Source of the DNA: Parvularculaceae bacterium | GTDB taxonomy: Bacteria > Pseudomonadota > Alphaproteobacteria > Caulobacterales > Parvularculaceae | DNA length: 34,606 bases | Assembly: GCA_013215175.1 (NCBI GenBank) | Contig: JABSRH010000006.1 | Location: forward strand, 1 to 34,606 | Reading direction: 5' to 3' | Shown: positions 1-8,907 of the stretch, one piece after another | Layout: each line of letters opens with the position of its first letter | Numbering within the stretch: position 1 is the stretch's first letter | Translations under genes and position numbers: made by a program | The notes under the pieces: model-generated | Databases searched by the model: none | What the model saw: only the letters and a program-made list of their open reading frames with translations | Told to the model about the DNA's origin: nothing

Positions 1-1564
1 CGGCGGCACCGTGCCCGAAGCGGCGGACCAGCGTCTCGACGCCGCGACCCGTGCGACCATCATGCTCTCCAAGCTCGGGTTCACTGACTTCGATCAGCCG
101 GTGACGACACTGTCCGGCGGCTGGCGCAAGCGTCTCTCGCTGGCGTGCGCGCTTGCCCATGATCCCGAGGTTCTCCTCCTCGACGAGCCCACGAACCACC
201 TCGATCTCGACACGATCCTGTGGCTGGAAGCGGAGCTGAAACGCCGACGGTCCGCGTTCGTGCTCATAAGCCACGACCGTCGTTTCTTGCAGCACCTCAG
301 CACCGCGCCCGTCTGGCTGGACCGGGGCCCCCCGCGGCACCTTAACAAGGGATTCTCCCACTTCGAGCCTTGGCGGGATCAGGTGCTCGAAGACGAAGAA
401 CTCGCGGCGCACAAGCTAGACCGTAAAATCGTCCGTGAGGAGCATTGGCTGAGATATGGTGTGACCGCCCGTCGTAAGCGGAACGTTCGCCGTCTCGCGC
501 AACTCAACGACTTGCGGCAACAACGCCAAGACCGTCGGGGGCCGCAAGGACAAGTCACCCTCGCCGCTTCCGAGGCTGAAGCCTCAGGCAAGAAAGTCAT
601 CGATGCGGATGGCCTGAGCTTCGCTTACGGTGGCCGCACGATTGTTTCCGACCTGACGTTGAAGCTGAACCGTGGCGATCGCCTCGGCGTCGTGGGACCG
701 AACGGTGCGGGCAAGACCACGCTGCTTAGGCTGTTGCTCGGCCAACTCGAGGCGGCAGACGGCACGGTGCAGCACGGCACGAAGCTCGAAATTGTGGGTC
801 TCGACCAAGAGCGCGTTGGACTCAAAGACAGTACACGCCTCATCGATGCGCTGACGGAAGGCCGTGGCGATCAGATCACTGTGGGCGGCCAACCTCGTCA
901 TGCGCTCTCTTATCTCAAGGATTTCTTGTTCACGCCGGAACAAACCCGGCAACCCATCGGCGCGCTTTCGGGTGGTGAGCGAGGCCGCCTGGCCCTGGCC
1001 ATCGCGTTGGCCAAGCCATCAAACCTTCTGGTGCTCGACGAGCCGACCAACGATCTCGACCTTGAAACGTTGGACGTGCTGGAGGAGACCTTAGCCAACT
1101 ATCAGGGTACGTTGATGTTGGTCAGCCACGACCGAGACTTCCTTGATCGGGTGGTCACCAGTGTGCTGACGCCTGTCCCGGAAGAAGGTCAAGGCAAGTG
1201 GCGGGAATATCCCGGCGGCTATGCCGACATGGCGGAACAGCGCGCCGACGCTCTGCGAGCCCGGCAAGCCGAAACAAAGAAGTCCTCGCCGAAGATCTCA
1301 TCAAGCCCGAGCTCGAAAAAGTCTTCGAAGAAGCTCAGCTACAAAGACAAACACGCGCTGGAAACCCTTCCTGCACGGATGGAACAGCTGGAAGCCGCCA
1401 TCGCCAAGCATGAAAGCACCCTCGCCGACCCCAACCTCTTCACGCAGGACCCCAACGGTTTCCAACGCGCGCAAGAAGGCTTGACCGAGGCCCAGACGGC
1501 CCTGGAAGCGGCTGAAGAACAATGGCTTGAATTGGAGATGAAGCGAGAAGAGCTAGAGGGTTAG
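1..1564 (+). CDS. uup: ABC-F family ATPase (Uup-like), 5' truncated by window edge
   Basis: ABC signature LSGGWRKRLSLA and Walker B VLLLDEPTNHLDL of domain 1 without its Walker A (upstream of window); full domain 2 with GPNGAGKTT, LSGGERGRLALA, LVLDEPTNDLD; C-terminal coiled-coil extension. Listed ORF Met at 11 is probably internal. Confidence 0.9.
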   Translation, partial: GGTVPEAADQRLDAATRATIMLSKLGFTDFDQPVTTLSGGWRKRLSLACALAHDPEVLLLDEPTNHLDLDTILWLEAELKRRRSAFVLISHDRRFLQHLSTAPVWLDRGPPRHLNKGFSHFEPWRDQVLEDEELAAHKLDRKIVREEHWLRYGVTARRKRNVRRLAQLNDLRQQRQDRRGPQGQVTLAASEAEASGKKVIDADGLSFAYGGRTIVSDLTLKLNRGDRLGVVGPNGAGKTTLLRLLLGQLEAADGTVQHGTKLEIVGLDQERVGLKDSTRLIDALTEGRGDQITVGGQPRHALSYLKDFLFTPEQTRQPIGALSGGERGRLALAIALAKPSNLLVLDEPTNDLDLETLDVLEETLANYQGTLMLVSHDRDFLDRVVTSVLTPVPEEGQGKWREYPGGYADMAEQRADALRARQAETKKSSPKISSSPSSKKSSKKLSYKDKHALETLPARMEQLEAAIAKHESTLADPNLFTQDPNGFQRAQEGLTEAQTALEAAEEQWLELEMKREELEG

Positions 1565-2226
1565 GCGCCCGCGCCGTCCTCAACGCCGAACACAAACTCT
1601 TCCTGAGTATCGTTCCAAAGCGGATATTTCTTCATGCTACGGACAAAAACATCCGAAGCGAGATGCCCCGCTAGCCAAGCCAGTAAAGCCGGCCAAGGTT
1701 GCGCCTCGAACCAATCCACATCTGGAATACGGAACTGCCGCACAAAGGGAAAAATCGCATAATCCGCAAAGCCCGGCTGCTCGCCAGCAAGATGAGGCTG
1801 CTGTTCTAGCACCGCGTTCAGCTCTCGCAGAAACGAAGCACCGCTCTCGCGATGCAACAAGGGATCCACATCCTGATACCGGTTGGGATATTTGTACCGG
1901 TCCAGATCTCGCTTAAAGGGCCCGTCATTGCGCGCGACAAGTTCATGATGCGCGCCCTTGATCCACGCTGGCTCCTTGGCCCAGGCCATGACGTCGAGGC
2001 TTTCGTCGATCACCTGGCCATTATTCAGCACCAAGACGGGCACGGTGCCCTTAGGCGAAGCTTCCAACATCGGCGCCGGCTTGTCCCGCAGGACCAGCTC
2101 TCTTAGGCGGACAGGCTTCTCCGCTAATACCAAACTCATCCGTGCTCGCATAGCATAGGGGCAACGCCGGAACGAATAGAGGACCGGTAGATCCTCTGGC
2201 AGCTCTCTTGGCGCGTCAGCGGCCAA
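1561..2226 (-). CDS. glutathione S-transferase family protein (thioredoxin-like N-domain)
   Basis: VLYSFRRCPYAMRARMSLVLAEKPVRLRELVLRDKPAPMLEASPKGTVPVLVLNNGQVIDESLDVMAW. ORF extends to 2310, but that part overlaps trhO; TTG at 2226 (LAADAPREL...) is a likely start. Confidence 0.8.
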   Translation of the reverse strand: MAADAPRELPEDLPVLYSFRRCPYAMRARMSLVLAEKPVRLRELVLRDKPAPMLEASPKGTVPVLVLNNGQVIDESLDVMAWAKEPAWIKGAHHELVARNDGPFKRDLDRYKYPNRYQDVDPLLHRESGASFLRELNAVLEQQPHLAGEQPGFADYAIFPFVRQFRIPDVDWFEAQPWPALLAWLAGHLASDVFVRSMKKYPLWNDTQEEFVFGVEDGAGA

Positions 2227-3124
2227 GATGCTTCTCCCCGCGTTCAGCCGCCAGTGCCATCTGCTTGCTACGCTCAGCGAAGCGCTCGCGCTCTTCAGCA
2301 CTGAATTCATCTATACACTGAGGACATGACACGCCCGGCACATAAGCGATGTGCGCCTTCATCGCCTCATCAATAGGGCGACGACAGGCAAAGCACTGGT
2401 CATAGGTGCCCGGCTCAAGGCCGTGCCGCACGGAGACGCGACCGTCGAAGACGAAGCACTCGCCCTCCCAACGGCTCTCCGCCTTATCCACCTCTTCGAG
2501 GTACTTCAGGATGCCGCCTTGGAGGTGCACAACGTCATCCACACCTTGAGACAGGACGTACGAGGTCGCCTTCTCACAGCGGATACCGCCGGTGCAGAAC
2601 ATCGCGATTTTCTTGTCCGGATTCTCCGCACGGAATTGGTCGAACCAGGCGGGAAACTCTCGAAAAGAATCCGTCCTCGGATTGATCGCACCCTCAAAGG
2701 TGCCAATGCCAACCTCGTAATCGTTCCGTGTATCGATGACCAAGGTATCGGGATCAGCCAAAACCTCGTTCCAAGCCTTCGGCGTCACATACCGCCCCAC
2801 CTGCGCGTTGGGGTCGATACCCTCGACACCCATGGTGACGATTTCCTTCTTCAGCCGCACCTTCGTGCGTAAGAACGGCTGCTTCGGGGCTGCGCTGAAC
2901 TTCACCTCAAAGGCAGGCGCACCCGGCAGGTGGCGCAAAGCCGACAGCGCTGCTTCCACCCCGGCCTGCGGCCCGGCAATGGTGCCGTTGAAACCTTCAT
3001 CAGCAAGGAGGATTGTGCCGCAGACCTCATTGTCCGTCAGCACGGCAAGCAACGGCTCCCGATGGCGCTCAGGCGTCTCGAGGCGGAAGAAATTGTAGAA
3101 GGCGGCAACAGTAAACTCGGTCAC
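2216..3124 (-). CDS. trhO: tRNA uridine(34) hydroxylase / rhodanese-domain protein (TrhO/YceA)
   Basis: N-terminal FYNFFRLE..., rhodanese active site MFCTGGIRCEKATSYVLSQG, C-terminal paired Cys (CFACRRP ... CPQC). Confidence 0.9.
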   Translation of the reverse strand: MTEFTVAAFYNFFRLETPERHREPLLAVLTDNEVCGTILLADEGFNGTIAGPQAGVEAALSALRHLPGAPAFEVKFSAAPKQPFLRTKVRLKKEIVTMGVEGIDPNAQVGRYVTPKAWNEVLADPDTLVIDTRNDYEVGIGTFEGAINPRTDSFREFPAWFDQFRAENPDKKIAMFCTGGIRCEKATSYVLSQGVDDVVHLQGGILKYLEEVDKAESRWEGECFVFDGRVSVRHGLEPGTYDQCFACRRPIDEAMKAHIAYVPGVSCPQCIDEFSAEERERFAERSKQMALAAERGEKHLGR

Positions 3125-3183
3125 GGCGGCCAGATATCACAGCAGGCAGGGCCGGGTCCAGAACCCCGCCCCGCCGTCGTGAG

Positions 3184-4170
3184 CTAGCGCAACTCCTCGA
3201 GCAGACCGAAACTTCGCGCCGCGACCACGGGATCGAAGATCTCCACATATTCGGTGATTTGACCGTCTGCATTGAACCGGAAGGTCGAGAAGTACTGGTT
3301 CTGATAGACGCCTGCACCGTCCGGAAGAACCAGCTCACCGCGATAGCGCACAAAAACGATGTTTGGGTCTTCTAGAGCCATCAGCTGCTCGATGGGGAAG
3401 CGCATGCTGTCGAACCGATCCGGCACGGGAGACCAATAGGCCAATAGCGCTTCCTTTCCGCGCGCACCGCTGGGAAAGACACCACCCGTATACGGATTGT
3501 TCTGCATCGCATCCTCAGCGAATAGTTCGACCATGCCGTCGATGTTCCCACTTTCGAGAAGACCAAAGAAGCGGCGGACGCTGGCCTTGTTCCGTTCAGC
3601 GACAACCAGGGTATGCCCGGGGACAGCTTTGGTGCCGGCAGCCTCGAGGACAGGACCAAAGATCTCACGAGATCCCGTTTCATCCTCGAGTGTGTACGTC
3701 ATGGCGGTGATCTGCCAATCCGAAGCTCTCTTCCGGAGCGAAAAATCGTACCGCCCTGAGACTTGCCAAAACGAAGCACCGAACCAGTGCAACGCCACAA
3801 CATCGGCGGTGGCGGTCGCCTCGGCACTTTCGATTTGCACACGAATGTTGGACAGGTCATGTCGTGTGCGATCAAAGCCCGGCAAGACGGCGGCCCACTC
3901 GCCCATCAAAGCCAGAGGCGTCGTCGAAGTAGCGGCCTGCCCGTTGAGCGATGAGTAATCGAGCACGAACTCCTCAGCAAAGAGCCTCGACAGCGCATCA
4001 AACTCGCGCCGATCCGCGAGGTTGGCCACGGCCTCCACAACAGTCGCGACGGCTGCCTCATCTGGCGTTGACTGCTGAACATCAGGCTTAGTCATGGAGG
4101 TCTCTGCAGTGTCGCAAGCGGTGAGAAGGCTGAGGGCGAATAAGGCTGTAAAGATCGATTTGATCTGCAT
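3184..4170 (-). CDS. lipoprotein with two tandem SnoaL/NTF2-like domains
   Basis: Signal peptide with lipobox (MQIKSIFTALFALSLLTAC); two consecutive NTF2-like segments, about residues 40-170 and 190-325 (NKASVRRFFGLLESGNIDGMVELFAEDAMQNNPY...). Confidence 0.75.
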   Translation of the reverse strand: MQIKSIFTALFALSLLTACDTAETSMTKPDVQQSTPDEAAVATVVEAVANLADRREFDALSRLFAEEFVLDYSSLNGQAATSTTPLALMGEWAAVLPGFDRTRHDLSNIRVQIESAEATATADVVALHWFGASFWQVSGRYDFSLRKRASDWQITAMTYTLEDETGSREIFGPVLEAAGTKAVPGHTLVVAERNKASVRRFFGLLESGNIDGMVELFAEDAMQNNPYTGGVFPSGARGKEALLAYWSPVPDRFDSMRFPIEQLMALEDPNIVFVRYRGELVLPDGAGVYQNQYFSTFRFNADGQITEYVEIFDPVVAARSFGLLEELR

Positions 4171-4175
4171 ACCCC

Positions 4176-5114
4176 TTACTCCTGAAAGAAATCGGCTACG
4201 GCATCGGCAGAAGACTGCACGACATCGGCACGGTCGTAGAAATCGAATTGATTGATATCGTCGGCCAACCAGAGCTTTTGCAGCGGGGCACCTGTGCTCT
4301 GCTCATAGGCTTCCGCGCCGGCGGGCAAAGCCATGCCCGCTGAGCCCACGAGGAAGACCGGTTTGGTCAACCGTTTGGCCGACACTTGACCATTGTAGGT
4401 CAACCAAGGCTTCCAAGACAGTACACTGAATTTATTATCATAGGCATTGATGAGCCCACGATTGTCTTCGGTGTAGTAAGGCGCCTGGAACATCGGCGCT
4501 GTGTCATCTGTTGTGCTCGCGGCTGTGAGAACAGGAACACTCGCCGATCCCGCCGCCACTTGGCTGGCCGCGATCAGCTCATTGACGCCTTCAAGCCCCC
4601 CATAAATCGACACCGCCATCGGCAAGTCGTGAAGCCAAGGCGCCACCAGCGCTAGCTTTGCGAGGCCAGCATGATCGGCAACCGCCTCAGCCATGTAGCC
4701 GGACGATGCACAGATACCGAGGCCGAACAAACGCTCCGCATCAACACCTTTCTGTTGCGCGAGGAAGTCCACCGCAGCGTGAATGTCCGCCGTCTTCAAG
4801 GCAGGGTCCTCAACATAGCGTCGGTCTCCGTCGCTCTCGCCCCAGCCGGTGAAATCGAAGCTCAGCGCAATCATCCCGCGTACGGCCAATTCCCGCGCGT
4901 AGGTGCCAGCCATCTGCTCTTTCACTGTGGTCCAAGCGCCCGTGACGACGGCAGCTGGCAGTCGATTACCGCCGCGCAAGATCTTGGCCCAGCGTGAGCG
5001 CGCAGGTTTATACAGTGTACCCCGTAGAGTGACGCCTGCACTCTGGAACGAGACGGCCTCGCTCTCGACACTATCCGGGGTGGCGGTGTTCTGCAGGTTG
5101 ATCAGCTTTGCCAT
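4176..5114 (-). CDS. alpha/beta hydrolase, YcjY/DLH-like with GxCxS nucleophile elbow
   Basis: ALSFDFTGWGESDG, FGLGICASSGYMAEAV; good SD (AGGAG) upstream; 5-bp gap to the SnoaL lipoprotein indicates an operon. Confidence 0.8.
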   Translation of the reverse strand: MAKLINLQNTATPDSVESEAVSFQSAGVTLRGTLYKPARSRWAKILRGGNRLPAAVVTGAWTTVKEQMAGTYARELAVRGMIALSFDFTGWGESDGDRRYVEDPALKTADIHAAVDFLAQQKGVDAERLFGLGICASSGYMAEAVADHAGLAKLALVAPWLHDLPMAVSIYGGLEGVNELIAASQVAAGSASVPVLTAASTTDDTAPMFQAPYYTEDNRGLINAYDNKFSVLSWKPWLTYNGQVSAKRLTKPVFLVGSAGMALPAGAEAYEQSTGAPLQKLWLADDINQFDFYDRADVVQSSADAVADFFQE

Positions 5115-5205
5115 GGAAAACTCCTTCGCTGAGGAGCACCTAATCGAAGCGCCTGATCACATTAATGGGTGCATTTTTCATCTTATTCCTGTATGATATC
5201 GAATA

Positions 5206-6114
5206 ATGCGCCTTCCTCTGTCCACGCTGGAGATCTTTGAAGCCATTGCTCACCACGGCTCGTTCAAGGCGGCTGCTGATGCGCTTGGGGTTCAGGCTTC
5301 GACGGTGAGCCATCAGCTCAAAGCCCTCGAACATCAGATGGGCGTTGCGCTTGTGGCCAGGACCACGCGGTCCGTTTCCCTCACCGAAGCAGGGGAGTTG
5401 CTCTTTCGAGGTTGTCATCCGGCGTTCGATCAAATTCGTGCAGCGCTTCAGGCAGCCCGTGACGCAGGTCGAAGCCAACGCGGCACGCTCCGCCTCACCA
5501 TGCCAGGCTTTGCCTACGACATGTTCGTGGCGGATAAACTTGCCGCTTTCCGAGAGGCTTATCCCGATGTTGAGCTCGAGATCAGCATCGACGAGACCAT
5601 GGTGGATCTGTTCGAGAACGGCTTTCATGCAGGCATTCGCCTGGGTGAACGCCTCGATCCCGATATGATTGCGATACGGATCAGTCCTCCCCTCAGCCTC
5701 GCGGTGGTGGCTAGCCCCGACTACCTTGATCGCTACAGTGCCCCCACAGCGCCGCAAGACTTGGTGCACCACGAGTGTATTCGCTATCGCTTCGGGCGCC
5801 TACGGACATTCGCACCGTGGGAGTTTGTTGGCAAGGATGGCACCTATTCGGTGGCGGTGAGCGGCAAGCTCATCGTCAACACCCTGCCCTCGCTATTCAC
5901 CGCTGTCGCTGACGGCCTCGGTCTGGGCTTCACCTTCGCCGACTATCGCCCAAAAGGGCTCGCGTCCGAGGTCATACCGCTCCTGCAAGAGCACACACGG
6001 CCCATTGCCGGCGCCTATCTCTACTACCCGCGAGAGTACAAATCGCGGGAGCTTCTGCGCTTGTTCATCGATTTTCTTGTTGAGCCCATGGGATCAGCTG
6101 GCCTGGACAATTGA
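5206..6114 (+). CDS. LysR-family transcriptional regulator
   Basis: N-terminal wHTH LSTLEIFEAIAHHGSFKAAADALGVQASTVSHQLKALEHQMGVALVARTTRSVSLTEAGE plus LysR substrate-binding domain; divergent from the hydrolase. Confidence 0.93.
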   Translation: MRLPLSTLEIFEAIAHHGSFKAAADALGVQASTVSHQLKALEHQMGVALVARTTRSVSLTEAGELLFRGCHPAFDQIRAALQAARDAGRSQRGTLRLTMPGFAYDMFVADKLAAFREAYPDVELEISIDETMVDLFENGFHAGIRLGERLDPDMIAIRISPPLSLAVVASPDYLDRYSAPTAPQDLVHHECIRYRFGRLRTFAPWEFVGKDGTYSVAVSGKLIVNTLPSLFTAVADGLGLGFTFADYRPKGLASEVIPLLQEHTRPIAGAYLYYPREYKSRELLRLFIDFLVEPMGSAGLDN

Positions 6115-6172
6115 CAACCGGCGCGATGCCTCATCCAGTCGGGCCCGTAATGCGTGGAGTTGGGGTCTAGTT

Positions 6173-7582
6173 ATGTGGAAGATTTTGAAGTTCGGGCTGT
6201 TCGGCTGGCTCGTTTTGAGTGTCCTCACCCTGCCTCTCTACTGGCCCTTCATCCGCATGTTCTGGGTGTTCCTGCCGATGATCGAGGCCCCAGACTACGA
6301 ACCACCCACGAGTGTGGTGGAAGCACGGATGCAGGACGTCGACTACCTCGGCAAGCTGACGCAATACGATCGCTCCTTCACGTTTGGCGAGGCCGTGACT
6401 TTTGCGGCCAAGCTCGATGCCGCGAACGAGCGGGCCTCCAGCCTGACAGACGCAGAATTCTACCTCGCACTGGCTGAGGCCGTGGCTGTGGCGGATAATG
6501 GGCACACCAACTTGAGTTACCGCCCTCAGTACACCGAATTTAGCACCATCGGCGCGCGGCTCTACGAGTTCAGCGACGGCACGTACATTCTTCGCGCGGC
6601 GGCCGACAAGGCAGCAACGCTTGGCCACCGGGTTGTTGAGGTGGAAGGCGTGCCGGTCGAAGAGCTACGGCCTTCCCTGTACAAGTATAAGGGCGGCAAC
6701 GAGACTTGGCGCAAATTGTACAGCACACTGCTGATTGAATCGCCGGACCTACTGTCTGCAGCCGGGCATGCAGCCTCCTCTGAGGCAATCGAGCTTACGC
6801 TCGAAGCACCGGACGGTACCATCGAGACGGTATCGTTCGATGCCCTACCCCCAGACGAAACCGTCAAGCAGCCCTGGCGCGCCGCGTGGTATACGATCAA
6901 TCCTGATACCCAGAACCCAATCTATGAAGGCTGGTCGCACGTCCTAGACGACGGCGGAGTCGCTCTGCCGGCCTACCTCACCAAGATTGGCGCAACGCTT
7001 TCCTACGTCATGGAGGGCAATGGCCTTTACATAAGAGCTCTGCCCGGTTTCTCCGCAGGCGAACAGTCCATTCCTGCCGCGTACAAAGAGATGCTTACTG
7101 AGCACGAGGACGGCAGCTTGGACTACCTCGTCCTCGACTTTCGCCTGCATGATGGCGGCGACTACACCAAGTCGATGAAGTTCGCGAAGACAGCGCCGAA
7201 CAAGGTGAAAGAGGATGGCCACATCTATATCATCACCGGCCCCAACACGTTCTCTGCAGGGATTGTGACCGTCGCTATGCTGAAATACTACGCCGGTGAC
7301 CGCGGCATGATCATCGGCGAGCAAATGGGCGACCGAGAGAAGTTTTGGGCCGAACGCGGCGGCGACTTCCGACTGCCAAATTCCGCATACTACGTAAACT
7401 ACGCCACTGGTTATCACGATTGGGAAAAGGGCTGCAAAGGCGAACCCTACTGCTACACCATGAACGAGATGTACGAAGTCCCCGCCGGGTCTCTCTCACC
7501 GACGGTGCCTCTACCCCTCGACTTCGAAAGCTACCGCCGCGGCGAAGACGTGGTCATGGACTGGATAGCGGCACGGCATTGA
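6173..7582 (+). CDS. membrane-anchored peptidase S41-like protein
   Basis: ORF begins at 6005 overlapping lysR; ATG at 6173 gives N-terminal TM helix MWKILKFGLFGWLVLSVLTLPLYWPFIRMFWVF. Later TLGHRVVEVEGVPVEEL (PDZ-like) and LVLDFRLHDGG...ITGPNTFSAGIVTVAML resembling the S41 core around the catalytic Ser. Confidence 0.65.
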   Translation: MWKILKFGLFGWLVLSVLTLPLYWPFIRMFWVFLPMIEAPDYEPPTSVVEARMQDVDYLGKLTQYDRSFTFGEAVTFAAKLDAANERASSLTDAEFYLALAEAVAVADNGHTNLSYRPQYTEFSTIGARLYEFSDGTYILRAAADKAATLGHRVVEVEGVPVEELRPSLYKYKGGNETWRKLYSTLLIESPDLLSAAGHAASSEAIELTLEAPDGTIETVSFDALPPDETVKQPWRAAWYTINPDTQNPIYEGWSHVLDDGGVALPAYLTKIGATLSYVMEGNGLYIRALPGFSAGEQSIPAAYKEMLTEHEDGSLDYLVLDFRLHDGGDYTKSMKFAKTAPNKVKEDGHIYIITGPNTFSAGIVTVAMLKYYAGDRGMIIGEQMGDREKFWAERGGDFRLPNSAYYVNYATGYHDWEKGCKGEPYCYTMNEMYEVPAGSLSPTVPLPLDFESYRRGEDVVMDWIAARH

Positions 7583-7641
7583 CAATATATCAGCAAGGCT
7601 AGTCGGTCCGCCAACAGCCCAGCGGATCTCGCAAATCGTCA

Positions 7642-7665
7642 TGTTGGCGGCAGACGCCACCAACA
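7642..7665. terminator. putative bidirectional terminator hairpin between convergent genes
   Basis: TGTTGG-C-GGC AGAC GCC-A-CCAACA (9 bp, one C/A mismatch) followed by ATATTTGT; between S41-like stop (7582) and lipoprotein stop (7717). Confidence 0.5.
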
Positions 7666-7716
7666 ATATTTGTCCCCATGCATTGGTATACTGAGGGTTC
7701 CGTTCAATAAGCCGCG

Positions 7717-8598
7717 TTAGAAATTGACCTTGGCGCCTTCTGAATTCGCCTTAGCGGCCTCATTGGCGTCAAGCTGTTCAATAACCTGTGTGTAGCGTTC
7801 GCTGGCGCTGCGTAGAGCGGAAGCCACCAACGCAATTTCCATGCTGGATCCGCTTTCGTCACCTTGGTTCTGATAGATTGTAAACCATAGCGCGATGTTA
7901 TCGGAGAAAACCGTCTTGCGGATCTCAGTCCGAAGGCTCTCGCGGCTACCACCGCATGCATCGAGAACTTCATCGACAGTCTTGCGGTGCCAGCACCCAA
8001 AGTTGGGGATGTTCTCCCGCGCCCACGCGGCGCCTGATCGGCCATCGCCTTGGCCGTCATAGGTCTCCCAACTCATCCGGTAGGTCCCAAAGCTCTCCGA
8101 CGATTCGGGGAACGTATTGGTCGTAGGCGGACCATAACGTTCGATGAGGGCTGCCTGCCAAGAGTCAAGATCTTGGATGCCGCCGAAGACCTGATAGAGA
8201 CGAATTCTGAAGACGCGCGCTACGCCTTCTGGGTCACGATAGGCTGCGACCTGCAACCGCATGTCCTCGCCCTTGAGAACTTCGCGACCGGTATCTTGAA
8301 ACGTCTCTTCGTCATTGTAGAAGCCAATCTCCCCAGACCAACCGTCCGCCGCCAGGATAGCTTTCGCCTCCTCCACAGTCATTTCGGGCCGCAATCCGGA
8401 CACCTCAAACGCAAGGATCTTCTCAGGCGCAAGGCCTAGGTCACCAGACCCTTTAGCCTTGGCCATTTTGGCAGATGCAGAGCTACTTTTCGCGGGAGCC
8501 TCCCCGGAAGTTTCGGCCCCGCCCTCGCCACACGCTCCTAGTGTCAGAGCCAACCCACAGGTCAGGATCAGTGTACTCACGGAATTTTTGAGGCGCAT
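7717..8598 (-). CDS. lipoprotein of unknown function
   Basis: MRLKNSVSTLILTCGLALTLGACGEGG lipobox (LGAC); SD GGGAG upstream; no family recognised. Confidence 0.75.
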   Translation of the reverse strand: MRLKNSVSTLILTCGLALTLGACGEGGAETSGEAPAKSSSASAKMAKAKGSGDLGLAPEKILAFEVSGLRPEMTVEEAKAILAADGWSGEIGFYNDEETFQDTGREVLKGEDMRLQVAAYRDPEGVARVFRIRLYQVFGGIQDLDSWQAALIERYGPPTTNTFPESSESFGTYRMSWETYDGQGDGRSGAAWARENIPNFGCWHRKTVDEVLDACGGSRESLRTEIRKTVFSDNIALWFTIYQNQGDESGSSMEIALVASALRSASERYTQVIEQLDANEAAKANSEGAKVNF

Positions 8599-8695
8599 CG
8601 CGGTTCTCCCTTCGGCAAATGTCTCAAAGCATGAAATAACATGACTTATGCGACATTTTGACGAAAGCGGTAAAGCGCACCAGCAAGAGCGAAAA

Positions 8696-8770
8696 TGGCA
8701 CTCCCTAGGGGAATCGAACCCCTCTTTCCAGGTTGAAAACCTGGCGTCCTAACCGATAGACGAAGGGAGC
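8696..8770 (-). tRNA. tRNA-Glu (anticodon TTC), CCA encoded
   Basis: Minus strand GCTCCCT TC GTCT ATCGGTTA GGAC G CCAGG TTTTCAA CCTGG AAAG AGGGG TTCGATT CCCCT AGGGAGT G CCA folds as a cloverleaf; loop TTTTCAA gives TTC. Confidence 0.97.
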
Positions 8771-8800
8771 GCATGAGCTTGCGCCCGGAGACGGGCTCAT

Positions 8801-8830
8801 AGGAAATTGAGCGAGGCGGATCAAGCGTTT
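8801..8830 (-). promoter_or_regulatory. putative sigma70-type promoter of tRNA-Glu
   Basis: Minus strand TTGATC - 17 nt - TATGAG about 30 nt upstream of the mature tRNA 5' end. Coordinates approximate. Confidence 0.4.
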
Positions 8831-8907
8831 TTTCGCTGAGTTTCTATCTGGCTTGGCTTTTCTTGTTCCCAGCTACGTGACGGTGAATTCCTCTATATAT
8901 CAGCAAC

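Noticed and set aside
2351-2872. 173-aa plus-strand ORF inside trhO
   Set aside because: Antisense shadow of trhO.
5140-5772. 210-aa minus-strand ORF overlapping lysR
   Set aside because: LysR on the plus strand is unambiguous; this ORF has no recognisable motif.
8855-8868. GGCTTTTCTTGTTC near the recJ 3' end, sharing CTTTTCTTGTTCC with the LexA box at 33801
   Set aside because: First half-site is not GTTC and it lies downstream of recJ, not in a promoter; treated as coincidence.
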